NCBI RefSeq assembly: GCF_007830155.1
Contig: NZ_VLKY01000009.1
Location: forward strand, 1 to 64,000
Reading direction: 5' to 3'
Length of the DNA stretch: 64,000 nt
Origin: Pseudomonas duriflava
Lineage (GTDB): Bacteria; Pseudomonadota; Gammaproteobacteria; Pseudomonadales; Pseudomonadaceae
The notes under the pieces were generated by a model, which ran no database searches, was not told where the DNA came from, and was given only the letters and a program-made list of their open reading frames with translations. Made by a program: the position numbers and the translations under genes. Shown piece after piece: positions 27,218 through 35,983 of the stretch; the stretch's first letter is position 1; each line of letters begins with the position of its first letter.

Positions 27218-27240
27218 TGAAGGGCTGGCAACGCCCTTCA
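27218..27240 (-). terminator. Terminator after ktrA
   Basis: TGAAGGGC TGGCAAC GCCCTTCA is a perfect 8-bp stem lying nine bases beyond the ktrA stop, followed on the minus strand by a short T-containing tract (ATTTG). Confidence 0.7.
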
Positions 27241-27249
27241 GATAGAGCG

Positions 27250-27927
27250 CTACATCAGAGCCGAGAATTTTTCGACCAGTTTGGTTGTGCCCGCCACGAT
27301 CAGAAAATCGCCTTCATGAATCTGTGTATCTGCCTTGGCATAAACAAAGTCTGTCTTGGGGCGTTTAAGTCCGATAACGGTCACGCCGTAGCGTGTGCGG
27401 ATAGCTGATTCGGTTAAGGTTTTTCCATGAGCCTCTCGCGGTGCTCCGGTTTTGGCAATGGCGAACCCGTCATCGAACTCAATGAACTCAAACATCTTGC
27501 CGGTTACCAGATGAGCAACACGCTCGCCCATTGCTGCTTCAGGATAGACAACGTGATGAGCGCCGATTCGCTCTAGAATCTGCCCATGCTTTGCGCTCAT
27601 GGCTTTGGCCCAGATGTCCTTTACACCCAGCTCCTGAAGAGCCAATACCGTCAGGACGCTGGCCTCGAGATCGCTACCAATGCCTACGACGGCATGTACG
27701 AACTCATCGACTCCTAACTGGCGCAGCGCTTCGATATTAGTGCTATCAGCTTGTGCGACATGAGTGAGTCGATCCGACCAGTTTTGGACGAGCGTCGCGT
27801 CTTCGTCTAATCCCAGTACTTCATGTTCTAGGTCAATCAAGGATTCGGCGACGGAGGCACCAAAACGGCCTAAACCGATAACGACCACGCTGTCGGTACG
27901 GGGCGAAGAAAAGAATTTATCCAACAA
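27250..27927 (-). CDS. ktrA: Potassium uptake regulatory subunit KtrA (RCK protein)
   Basis: The 225-aa cytosolic protein has an RCK_N Rossmann domain with the nucleotide motif GLGRFG (18-23) and an acidic residue after the second strand (LGLDED), followed by an RCK_C domain (about 140-225). Rings of KtrA bind ATP/ADP or NAD(H) and gate the partner channel. It overlaps the end of ktrB by 11 bp, so the two are co-translated. Confidence 0.92.
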   Translation of the reverse strand: MLDKFFSSPRTDSVVVIGLGRFGASVAESLIDLEHEVLGLDEDATLVQNWSDRLTHVAQADSTNIEALRQLGVDEFVHAVVGIGSDLEASVLTVLALQELGVKDIWAKAMSAKHGQILERIGAHHVVYPEAAMGERVAHLVTGKMFEFIEFDDGFAIAKTGAPREAHGKTLTESAIRTRYGVTVIGLKRPKTDFVYAKADTQIHEGDFLIVAGTTKLVEKFSALM

Positions 27928-29272
27928 TGGGACGCTCCTCCGGATAACGATAAGGTTTGCTTCGGCTACGCAAGGCTAGGGCAGTGGCAACTGTAATAGT
28001 TCCAACGCGGCCTACAAACATCAGCGTGATAATAACAACCTGCCCGAGTGGGGGAAGGTCGGCCGTTATGCCGGTGGACAGTCCAACAGTGGCGAATGCC
28101 GAAATTGTTTCGAATACAATTTTCTCCATAGAGAAGGGCGTTATGGTGAGCAGAATGAGAGAGGCGAGCGAGACCATAGCGGTGCCTAACAGGACGACGA
28201 CCAAAGCCTGCCGCTGGGTTTCAGATGCAATCCGCCGGTTGAATACAGTGGTGTCGGTATTTCCACGAATTTCTGCCCAGACGACGAAGAACAGCAGAAA
28301 AAATGTCGTTACTTTTATTCCTCCAGCTGTTCCTGCGCTACCCCCGCCAATAAACATCAGGATGTAGTGAACAGTCAGTGTCTCCGTATGTAACTGGCTG
28401 ATGTCCAGGCTGTTGAACCCTGCTGTACGTGCTACGGCGGAGTGGAACAGCGCCGCTAGTATTTTAGCCCCTGTTCCAAGTGGCCCCAGTGTGGCGGGAT
28501 TTCTCCATTCATAGCCTAGAATTGCTACGGTTCCGATAATCAGTAGGAGTGCTGAGCCGAGCAGTGTGATGCGCGTATGGACAGACCAGGGCCTCGCCTT
28601 TCTGAGCGTATTCTTGAATTCATACAAGACAGGGGAGCCCAGGCCGCCAATAATAAGGGCTATTGTAATAGGCAGGATAACGACAGGATCTGCAACGAAC
28701 CCCATCAAGTTGTCGGAGTAGGTGGAAAACCCGGCGTTATTAAATGCAGAGACGGCATGAAAGACACCGTTCCACAGCGCAGCAGTCCATGGTTCATGAT
28801 AAGCAAAGTGCAGATGCAAAGTCAGAAAAGCCGCCACACTGAGTTCGACGATCAGCGTGACGGTTACGACCAGGCGCAGTACTTCGATAATATCCCCCAG
28901 GCCGAGCAGGCGGGTTTCGGTCTGGGCCACCAGGCGACTGCTTAATTGCAGCCGACGGTTTACCAACAGGCCCAGTAAGGTCGCGCCACTCATAATGCCG
29001 ATCCCGCCAATTTGGAACAGAATCAAAATGATGGTCTGACCAAAGCCTGTCCAATAGGTAGCGGTGTCCACGGTGACAAGCCCAGTAACGCAGGCAGCTG
29101 AAACGGCTGTAAACAGTGCCGTCAGTAAGGGAGCACTACCTTCGCCTGCACGCGCCATAGGCAACATGAGAAGTGCGGTGCCTATGGCAATGGTAATCAG
29201 AAAAGCCAGCGGCACGAGCCGCGCAGGGTGTTTTATCGTATCTCTCGGCAAGGGAGCATCCTGGCAATACAT
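27917..29272 (-). CDS. ktrB: Sodium-dependent potassium translocating subunit KtrB
   Basis: The 451-aa Trk/Ktr/HKT-superfamily membrane protein has four repeated M1-P-M2 units. Selectivity-filter glycines sit in segments such as AACVTGL, NAGFS, VARTAGFNS and FATVGLSTG. It moves K+ across the inner membrane, coupled to Na+, under KtrA control. It is the first gene of the pair. Confidence 0.92.
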   Translation of the reverse strand: MYCQDAPLPRDTIKHPARLVPLAFLITIAIGTALLMLPMARAGEGSAPLLTALFTAVSAACVTGLVTVDTATYWTGFGQTIILILFQIGGIGIMSGATLLGLLVNRRLQLSSRLVAQTETRLLGLGDIIEVLRLVVTVTLIVELSVAAFLTLHLHFAYHEPWTAALWNGVFHAVSAFNNAGFSTYSDNLMGFVADPVVILPITIALIIGGLGSPVLYEFKNTLRKARPWSVHTRITLLGSALLLIIGTVAILGYEWRNPATLGPLGTGAKILAALFHSAVARTAGFNSLDISQLHTETLTVHYILMFIGGGSAGTAGGIKVTTFFLLFFVVWAEIRGNTDTTVFNRRIASETQRQALVVVLLGTAMVSLASLILLTITPFSMEKIVFETISAFATVGLSTGITADLPPLGQVVIITLMFVGRVGTITVATALALRSRSKPYRYPEERPIVG

Positions 29273-29685
29273 GAATCACTGTTTCGGCTAGCCGTCCGTA
29301 AGCGGCATGGCATAGCGGATATCTCTGTTATGAGACCACAACCGAAGAAGCACGTCTTCAGAAAGCGCGGGCCGCTCTGCTTTGAGGCACTACGAAGAGC
29401 TGGCAGGCTCGAAATCCTAAAGTCTGGAAGGAAACTATAGATAACGTACGTATTCTTGCTAAATGATGGTTAATCTTTTGATTTTTCCAGCTGCGACAGA
29501 TTTGCCGAGAACATTTAGCTTTTAATACCAAGGGAGAGGGCTACGGAGTTTATACAGGCTGATACCGGCAAATCTTTAGCCGTTGTTCTCCCTTACCGGT
29601 TGTACGCAGAGTGTAGAAGGGCATAGTGATTCTTATAGTTCAATCCGAATCCGAAAATACGATATGAGCCTTAAATTTTATTAGC
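29273..29685. other. Intergenic region between ktrB and the MFS gene
   Basis: About 410 bp hold the upstream region of ktrB and the tail region of the MFS gene. Only short frames of up to 70 codons without ribosome sites are present. No RNA gene or clear promoter was recognised. Confidence 0.5.
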
Positions 29686-29719
29686 AAAAGCCCGCCTGTT
29701 TTTTGCCAGGCGGACTTTT
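29686..29719 (-). terminator. Terminator after the MFS gene
   Basis: AAAAGCCCGCCTG and CAGGCGGACTTTT form a 12-bp stem with one mismatch around TTTTTTGC. With A-runs on one side and T-runs on the other it can act in both directions, 20 bp beyond the MFS stop. Confidence 0.8.
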
Positions 29720-29738
29720 GTGCAGATACCAATACGGT

Positions 29739-31076
29739 TTATACGGTCTCAACTTCCCGAGGTGCCATGAAATATAACCAGATCAGAGCTACGAAGTAGC
29801 AAACCGGAATTAGAGTAAACAACACGGCATAGTTATTATGGGTTGTGGTCAGTACATAGCCCACCAGTTGAGTCATAAACATACCGCCTACGGCACCTAT
29901 CATACCGCCGAAGCCGAAGACCGTACTGATCAAGTGCTTGGGCGTGTAATCCATGACCATGCTCCAGATATTGGCCGTCCAGGCTTGATGCGCGCCAATG
30001 GCGACCGAGATTGCAAATACGGCCATCCAAAGTGTGCTTGCGTTGGCCGCTAGAATAACCGTGGTGATACAGGTAGCGAATACCATCATGGAGGTCAGTC
30101 GGGCTTTAACCGGAGCCATACCCCGTCCGATCAAAAAGGAGGATAGCGCTCCACCACCGATACTGCCGACATCTGCCGTCAAGTAGATGACTATCAGCGG
30201 AATGCCCATCTGGACCACACTGATGCCTAAGTCATAGCGCTGGTTAAGAAAGGGCGGTAGCCAATAAAGATAAAACCAGAAAACCGGTGCCGTAATGGCA
30301 AAAGCTAATGCAAACGCCCAGGTGCCGCGCATACGTATGATTCGAGTAAAAGGAACACGCTGCGCTTCTGGCTCTTTTTCGCTCTGGACATAGGCACGTT
30401 CACGTTCGTTAACGCGGGGATGTGACTCCGGATTGAAGTAGTTCAATGCCCAGAATACCAACCAGACAAACCCAAGGGCAGCAATACACAGAAAGGCTGC
30501 CTGCCAGCCCCAAATTGAAAGAATAAACGGAAGTAGGAGCGGGGTCACCATAGCCCCTACATTGGTTCCAGCATTAAAGATACCGGTAGCCATGGCTCGC
30601 TCTCCGGCAGGAAACCAGAGGCGAGTAGTCTTGACGCATGCAGGGTAATTAGCGGCTTCGGTCATGCCCAAAATGAACCGGCAGATCATAAAGCCTACGG
30701 CAGAGCTCACCAATCCATGGGCGCCTGTTGCCATGCTCCAGAGCAGCACGGCTAAAAAGAAGGCTCTCTTCACGCCTACTTTGTCGATAAAGCGTCCTTG
30801 TAGGACGAAACCAATGGCATACCCGACCTGAAACCAAAAATTGATATCAGCATAATCCTGAGCTGTCCAACTCATTTCTTTGGCTAAAATTGGCTGCATG
30901 ATGCCTAGTGCAGCGCGATCGATGTAATTCAACGTAGTAGCAAAGAAAACCAGCGATAACATGTACCAGCGCGTATGGCCAACGGCAAAGGCGCCACGAA
31001 TTTTAGCACGTACGGAAACAGGCTTTTCAGAAGAGGGAAGAGATGTACTTTTGGAGTGAATCATAAAGATAGCCAT
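29739..31076 (-). CDS. MFS transporter, anion:cation symporter family (hexuronate/galactonate type)
   Basis: The 445-aa protein has 12 predicted membrane spans. LNYIDRAALGIMQP in TM1, DKVGVKRA between TM2 and TM3, and RFILGMTEAANYPACVKTTR in TM4 match the ACS family that includes ExuT, GarP and phthalate transporters. It should import a sugar acid or other organic anion with protons. It stands alone with no catabolic neighbours, so the substrate is unknown. Two starts are possible (31076 or 31064); neither has a strong ribosome site. Confidence 0.85.
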   Translation of the reverse strand: MAIFMIHSKSTSLPSSEKPVSVRAKIRGAFAVGHTRWYMLSLVFFATTLNYIDRAALGIMQPILAKEMSWTAQDYADINFWFQVGYAIGFVLQGRFIDKVGVKRAFFLAVLLWSMATGAHGLVSSAVGFMICRFILGMTEAANYPACVKTTRLWFPAGERAMATGIFNAGTNVGAMVTPLLLPFILSIWGWQAAFLCIAALGFVWLVFWALNYFNPESHPRVNERERAYVQSEKEPEAQRVPFTRIIRMRGTWAFALAFAITAPVFWFYLYWLPPFLNQRYDLGISVVQMGIPLIVIYLTADVGSIGGGALSSFLIGRGMAPVKARLTSMMVFATCITTVILAANASTLWMAVFAISVAIGAHQAWTANIWSMVMDYTPKHLISTVFGFGGMIGAVGGMFMTQLVGYVLTTTHNNYAVLFTLIPVCYFVALIWLYFMAPREVETV

Positions 31077-31665
31077 TTAATGAAAGAGCATGACTGCATG
31101 CCATGCGTCTTAACGTATTGACTGAACCGGATGTTCGCCTCAAGCCCTAACGACTAACAAAGCCACTAGGGTGATAAAGAGGGAAAGTAAACAGTCACCG
31201 TACAGGAGCTAGGCTGTGAGTCAGAGACAAATGGACTTAAAGACAGAGGGACTGAAGATAGAGGCAAGGACAAAGGCGTGCGGGCGATATTGGAATTGGA
31301 TTACAGACATAGGGCATCTACCGAATATTCGTTTTGTTATAACTGGCTTGAGCGGCAGGATAACAGCTGGACGCAAGCAGCCTGCCGTAAGCGGCGTGAG
31401 TGCTTGATCAATAGTCTTTGTCCTTAAAAACAGCGTCAATTCCATAAGCTAGCTATTGTTCGATCAGCGAACAAGATTAGCTAACTAGGTACATACATGA
31501 GCAAGGTATGTCATTACAGCAATAAGAATTGAAACGTAAACGAATATCAATACAGCCTTACGGTATGGCTTTGCTTAGCGCCAAGTATCTAAAAAGGTTC
31601 AGCCTGACGAAGCTATACAGAGTTTAAACAGGAGGGGCCGATTCCCTGGCCTCTACGTATAGACG
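31077..31665. other. Intergenic region upstream of the MFS gene
   Basis: About 590 bp contain only short, unsupported frames. No repeat, RNA or promoter with clear consensus was identified. Confidence 0.5.
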
Positions 31666-31836
31666 TTAGGTTGGCTCACTGCCTTGCCAAAGCCAGAAAG
31701 CTGCACTGGCCACGGTCAGGCACAAGGTAAGCCACAGATCCTTAAACCAGAAATAAAATTCGTTACTAACGTACTGCCAAGGCAGCATCAGCATGATGAG
31801 CCCTACTACTGTCAGTAGGGCTATAAGTCGGTTCAT
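31666..31836 (-). CDS. Possible small two-span membrane protein (56 aa)
   Basis: The product starts MNRLIALLTVVGLIMLML and ends WLWQGSEPT. It has two hydrophobic segments (about 3-20 and 34-50) separated by a short aromatic loop (YVSNEFYFWF). The composition is that of a genuine small inner-membrane protein, but the ribosome site is weak and there is no recognised family. Confidence 0.45.
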   Translation of the reverse strand: MNRLIALLTVVGLIMLMLPWQYVSNEFYFWFKDLWLTLCLTVASAAFWLWQGSEPT

Positions 31837-32061
31837 AAATATTCAAACTGCCAGTAAGTAGGACGAAGGCTCAAACAGCCTGAATCTGTTGAGCACAACA
31901 TAAGGAAAGCTATTGATAACAAAACTGTAACGTGTCAGCCAAGAAATAAATGATGTCTAAATGATATTATTTTTTGTGATGGCCTTCATGTTATTGGTTA
32001 GATAGTTAAAACAAATCGTTTTCCCAGATCAGGAGATGCTAGCCCTGCTGGCAAGCGCCTA
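31837..32061. other. Gene-poor, AT-rich stretch before the candidate small RNA
   Basis: No ORF or clear signal was seen here. Together with 32129-32365 it makes a 530-bp region whose only notable structure is the two-hairpin element listed next. Confidence 0.4.
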
Positions 32062-32128
32062 TAAAAAAGCCCTGACGAATCAGGGCTGAGAGAAAGAAGC
32101 AAGCAGTAAGTAGGGGTGAACTGCTTGC
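32062..32128 (-). ncRNA. Candidate small RNA: two hairpins ending in a strong terminator
   Basis: On the minus strand GCAAGCAGT-N12-ACTGCTTGC (9-bp stem, 32128-32099) is followed after an 11-nt pyrimidine-rich linker by AGCCCTGA TTCG TCAGGGCT TTTTT (8-bp stem, UUCG loop, U-run, 32087-32062). No gene lies upstream on this strand for several hundred bases, so the terminator needs a transcript; an sRNA is one explanation. No good promoter was found. Confidence 0.35.
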
Positions 32129-32365
32129 CATAGACCTTATCGATGATATCCGAGAAGGCTTGAAGAAAAATGATGAATGGTTGTCTTGCCTACCGATACA
32201 GATAAGCTTGGCAGTCGTGCCCTGTTATGGGAATCCGTTGCACCACTATGTAACGGAAATGAAAAGCTGAAACATTTACAAGCTAGAAAAGCCGCTCTAA
32301 AAGCCGTGATAAATATGGTATGTGGATTGCTTTTCCTTGGGAGCTATTTCGCAAGGAGTGCGTAA

Positions 32366-32638
32366 ATGGAAGTAAGCAGAGCACTAGTTGAATGCATGCT
32401 GACCGTCCGTCGTCACCTGCGCGACGAAGGGTTAGGTAATTTTACGCTTCAAAGTAAAGAATCGATTCATAACATGATCGTGGCTTGTGCGCTTTCACAG
32501 GATGATAAAACGCGTGCGCTAGGTATACGCTTGCAGGTATTAAGTGGTTTGCCTGAGCCAGTTACAGAGCCCTCTTTCAAGGCTAGTGCTGAGTTTCTTG
32601 TTGATCATCAGAAATATACAGGACCCTTGCGGGGCTGA
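32366..32638 (+). CDS. Hypothetical protein (90 aa)
   Basis: The frame starts MEVSRALVECMLTVRRHLRD after a strong ribosome site (AAGGAG). It is predicted to be mostly helical and soluble. It is an orphan with no adjacent partner and no recognised family. Confidence 0.55.
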   Translation: MEVSRALVECMLTVRRHLRDEGLGNFTLQSKESIHNMIVACALSQDDKTRALGIRLQVLSGLPEPVTEPSFKASAEFLVDHQKYTGPLRG

Positions 32639-33229
32639 TTGAGGTGGCTGGAAAGCCGCTTGCTGGCAGTAAGAAGGGCCCCGTCCTTGGGGCAGCATGC
32701 TCAGCCAGGCAGTAGATATCCTTAGCCCGCCTGGCATTGAGCGTATCGGTAGTCATCTCAAAAGCTTTAGCAATTTTTGGCGAGTAAGGGCGAGACCTTT
32801 GTCGCGACGATCATGATTCATTAAGGCGAAACCGCCGGGCATTACCTGACCATAATCGCTAGGAGGACTAATGCGCTCCGCCATTACAGGAGTGGAATGG
32901 TAGCTTTCCAGACAAGGGGCACTGCGTAAGCCTACTTGGCAGCCGTACCGAACAGGACAATACCAAGCCAGCTCAACAGGCAGGTAGCGCGTCCGCGAGG
33001 AGAACCTGGCGTGATGTTTTGTGCCGCGAAAACATAAGGATAATTGTTAAAACAGCGAGGCCTTTTACGCCTGCCAGAGGCGTTTAACGAGCTTAATGTG
33101 GGAGCGCTCCTGATTACAGCCACTATTATTAGCAGAATCAGAGCACAGCGCTGTTGAATAATAGTTAAAGGCATTATTTCTGGAGCGGCGGGGTTCAAGC
33201 GGTGATGTATGCGTCTGGCTGACAGCGCT
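32639..33229. other. Intergenic region with no supported gene
   Basis: About 590 bp include a GC-rich hairpin (GCCCCGTCCTTGGGGC near 32680), possibly terminating the 90-aa gene, and a GGAGCGCTCC palindrome near 33107. Remaining frames lack ribosome sites. Confidence 0.45.
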
Positions 33230-33511
33230 TCACTTGTAAGCTGGGCTTGGCTTTACCGGCAGGTTTAGCGTATTGGCTGCTGCCTGTGCAGAAATAGAAA
33301 ACGCAGCTTTTAATTGTCGTTCGATGTCCGTCAAAACGGTTTCAAAGAGCATGTGATTGGCAAGTTGGCCAGATGTGAGTCGCCAGACCCGCGGATGACT
33401 CCGTCCATCGAGGGATGTCGCATAAAGGGTCAGGCTACCATCCTCATGAAAAGTGGTTTCTATGTGGCAATATCCTTTGGAAAGCGCGAGAAAATTGGAT
33501 AACGACTTCAT
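33230..33511 (-). CDS. Small protein of unknown function, paralogue of the 35207 gene, next to the curlin-like gene
   Basis: The 93-aa product starts MKSLSNFLALSKGYCHIET and contains TTFHEDGSLTLYAT and a helix VLTDIERQL. The same layout (MKSL, FHxDGSLT, DQIERML) occurs in the divergent gene on the far side of the amyloid gene, which supports this start over the upstream ATG at 33574. It lacks a clear signal peptide, and no known Csg accessory family was recognised. Its position suggests a link with the amyloid gene, by inference. Confidence 0.55.
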   Translation of the reverse strand: MKSLSNFLALSKGYCHIETTFHEDGSLTLYATSLDGRSHPRVWRLTSGQLANHMLFETVLTDIERQLKAAFSISAQAAANTLNLPVKPSPAYK

Positions 33512-33711
33512 GCGGCAGCACTTCAAATAAACGAACGATGCTGGCTTAGAGAAGGTTCTTTTAAATTCATTCACTGATGGGGCGGTTGCTCGTCGTTTTG
33601 CTTTCGCCTTTTGTCCCGTCCCTTATTTTTGAGCGTGATGACATGCGCTGGCGAGCCGGCTAGCGCCATCCGCACCATTGGGAATACGTTTCGCTACATG
33701 GGTTCTAACTG

Positions 33712-33744
33712 CTTCGAAGGGCTCATGGGGAGAGCCCTTCGAAG
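33712..33744 (-). terminator. Perfect 13-bp hairpin after the curlin-like gene
   Basis: CTTCGAAGGGCTC and GAGCCCTTCGAAG flank a 7-nt loop, 22 bp beyond the stop codon. No T-run follows. It could end or stabilise the amyloid mRNA. Confidence 0.6.
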
Positions 33745-33766
33745 GATTCAATGCCCTGTCGTTTGT

Positions 33767-34822
33767 TTATTGTTGTACTACCGTGGCGATGTTGCCCGTG
33801 CCGTCCTGGATAATGGTGCCGGAAGAGCGATCTAGCGTCAGCGTAGCCTCATTCGCGGTTCCGGTCTGGCTGATATAGGCAGAGTAGGGGCCTCCTACGC
33901 CTAACTCGCCTCCTAGCTGGGTCAAGTTCGCCAGATTGCCATCACCGTTCTGATACACCTCACCATGAACGTTATATCCTTCTTGAGAAACATTCACGAT
34001 GTTGTCATTACCGATCGAGCTGCCGATCAAGGTACCTTCGATCGTGGATTGCATTGCTGTCAGCTCGTTTCCGCTACCCTGCTGTGTAAAAGCAAATTCG
34101 CTAAAGCCTGAGTTCTGGCTAACCGTGGCACGATTGTTTTCACCGTTCTGATCCAGCGTGATTGAGCGGGCAAAATAGCGGTTGGCGCTCTGCGAGACAT
34201 CAGCTGTATTGCCGGTACCCGTCTGGTTAACAAACGTACGGCCACTGGCGAAGGAAACGTCTTGCTGCAGCGTAATAGCATTGTTATCGCCCGTCTGGGT
34301 CAGTTCGGCATATCCACCCGAGTCTTGGCGTACATCAAGCGTATTTCCCGTACCAACACTGGAGGCTAACAATTCATTCCCACCATAGCCGACTTGCTCG
34401 ATGGTATAGACGTTATTACTACCTTCCTGATACAGCGTGGCGGCAGAGGCATTGGTACTTTGATCCAGCGTGATGGTATTGGTGTCACCTAATTGAGTAA
34501 CCTGGGCGGTATGGCCCATAACATCGCCTTGCTGATAAACAGACGTGGTATTACCTGTCCCTTCCTGCTGAAGGCTAACGCTGTTGCCACTGGACTGCTG
34601 ATCCGTCGTTACGGTATTGCTACTGCCGATCTGCACGATCGCCGATAGGTTGTCGTCACCGTTCTGTGTCTGCGTGGCGGCATTCATATCACCGCCACTC
34701 TGCTCCAGTGTGGCCTGGTTGTTGTTACCGGTCTGCGTCTGGTTCGCGCTTTGATTGGCTGCAAATGCCTGGCTGGCAAGGGTTAACAGAATCAGTGCAG
34801 CAAGGGGCTTCAAAGTAGACAT
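33767..34822 (-). CDS. Curlin-repeat functional amyloid protein (CsgA/CsgB-like)
   Basis: The 351-aa secreted protein has a Sec signal (cleavage after ASQAFA, residue 22). The mature part is about 15 imperfect 20-22-residue repeats with the curlin pattern N-x-A-x(3)-Q-x-G-x(2)-N. It is more than twice as long as E. coli CsgA. It should form extracellular amyloid fibres for biofilm. No csgE/F/G export genes occur in the window, so secretion must use genes elsewhere. Two paralogous small genes flank it. Confidence 0.85.
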   Translation of the reverse strand: MSTLKPLAALILLTLASQAFAANQSANQTQTGNNNQATLEQSGGDMNAATQTQNGDDNLSAIVQIGSSNTVTTDQQSSGNSVSLQQEGTGNTTSVYQQGDVMGHTAQVTQLGDTNTITLDQSTNASAATLYQEGSNNVYTIEQVGYGGNELLASSVGTGNTLDVRQDSGGYAELTQTGDNNAITLQQDVSFASGRTFVNQTGTGNTADVSQSANRYFARSITLDQNGENNRATVSQNSGFSEFAFTQQGSGNELTAMQSTIEGTLIGSSIGNDNIVNVSQEGYNVHGEVYQNGDGNLANLTQLGGELGVGGPYSAYISQTGTANEATLTLDRSSGTIIQDGTGNIATVVQQ

Positions 34823-35206
34823 GAGTGCTTTCCCTGTTTGTCAGAAGTAATGAACGCTCTGGAGAGGTAACGTCGAAATACCGTTTGACTACTCATGGAT
34901 GGCTCTCCGATTGCCATCTGTTCAAGCTTTCTTCATGAACGCTGTTCTAGTCATAGGACAGCCTGGCAAGCGTTCACTAGATCAGTGGAGGCGGGTATCC
35001 ATCGAAGGATGGATAGCGACAAGCGGTAGCGGCATATTTCTTACTGCACGAGAAGAACCGTACAGGTACAAGCAGGTAGGCATCAGCTACCAGTACAGGC
35101 TTGCTTGGGCCTGCATGCTAGAGCCATGCGCGCTATAAGCCGCCATACAGGTTTCGTCACGCTAGCCGATATGTGGGGAAGCTGCCTTACGACATGGTCA
35201 CTTCTT
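34823..35206. other. Divergent intergenic region upstream of the curlin-like gene
   Basis: About 380 bp lie between the amyloid gene (ribosome site AGGGAAA) and the divergent paralogue. A nested inverted repeat (CAAGCAGGTAG...CTACC...TGCTTG, about 35070-35107) could be a regulatory structure. No consensus promoter was clear. Confidence 0.45.
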
Positions 35207-35728
35207 ATGAAATCCCTACTGGGTCTCTGTTCCTCATGGGCGGAGTACTATTTCATGAACACTTTTTTTCACAAAGATGGAAGTCTGACGGTTGTAGCTC
35301 GTCCTACCAATGGCGGCAATTTCCTGATTTGGCAATTACTTAGCGAACAAGTTAAAAAACGCGAGGTCTACGACGCGCTGCTCGATCAAATCGAGAGAAT
35401 GCTCATGAAAGGACTCGTGGTCCAAACAGGTGGATCTAAGCAGGTAGGGATGAAAGAGTTTGTAAGTCAAGAAGCGTTACAGCATGAACCTGCTGGCAAA
35501 ATGATCCTAGGTCGTCTCAAAACGCATACCGATTTACGGACACGGCCTTGGGCATTTGAAAACGGGTGTGCAAATGAGCATTTCATTTATGCCGTTTTTG
35601 TAAGTACGGATGCTAGTAGCCGAGGGCCGGACAGAGTAGCCATCATGGCAGCCATGTCGCGACGAGGCAAATGGGAGCTATCGCACAGCATCAGCCGTTC
35701 GAGACCTATGCTGCGTCTGGTGAAGTAA
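35207..35728 (+). CDS. Protein of unknown function, paralogue of the 33230 gene
   Basis: The 173-aa product starts MKSLLGLCSSWAEYYF. Its first 60 residues align with the gene beyond the amyloid: FFHKDGSLTVVAR matches TFHEDGSLTLYAT and LLDQIERML matches VLTDIERQL. The longer C-terminal half has no counterpart there. In-frame ATGs upstream are rejected because the homology begins at MKSL. The ribosome site is poor. Confidence 0.55.
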   Translation: MKSLLGLCSSWAEYYFMNTFFHKDGSLTVVARPTNGGNFLIWQLLSEQVKKREVYDALLDQIERMLMKGLVVQTGGSKQVGMKEFVSQEALQHEPAGKMILGRLKTHTDLRTRPWAFENGCANEHFIYAVFVSTDASSRGPDRVAIMAAMSRRGKWELSHSISRSRPMLRLVK

Positions 35729-35983
35729 GGCATCCATTGTCAGACAGGTTGTTCGTAGAGCGAAGAGGCCCATGGCCAAGCTCACGTCTTTGTTGAATAG
35801 CAGAAGAACGATAGTCACCGCAGCTGCGTACTACTCAAAACAGTTGAGGATGGCACGGGCGTTAATAAAGCAATCTTGTGCCATCTGTTTGACACACTCT
35901 CTTCGTAATGTGCTGTCTCGCTCTGGTCGCATCGAGTCACTGTTTACGGCCAGTACATACCTTTTCTGGACGGAGACAGAATA

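Noticed and set aside
32932-33198. An 88-codon minus-strand frame with a hydrophobic start
   Set aside because: There is no ribosome site, and the second half has low-quality, Pro/Arg-rich composition.
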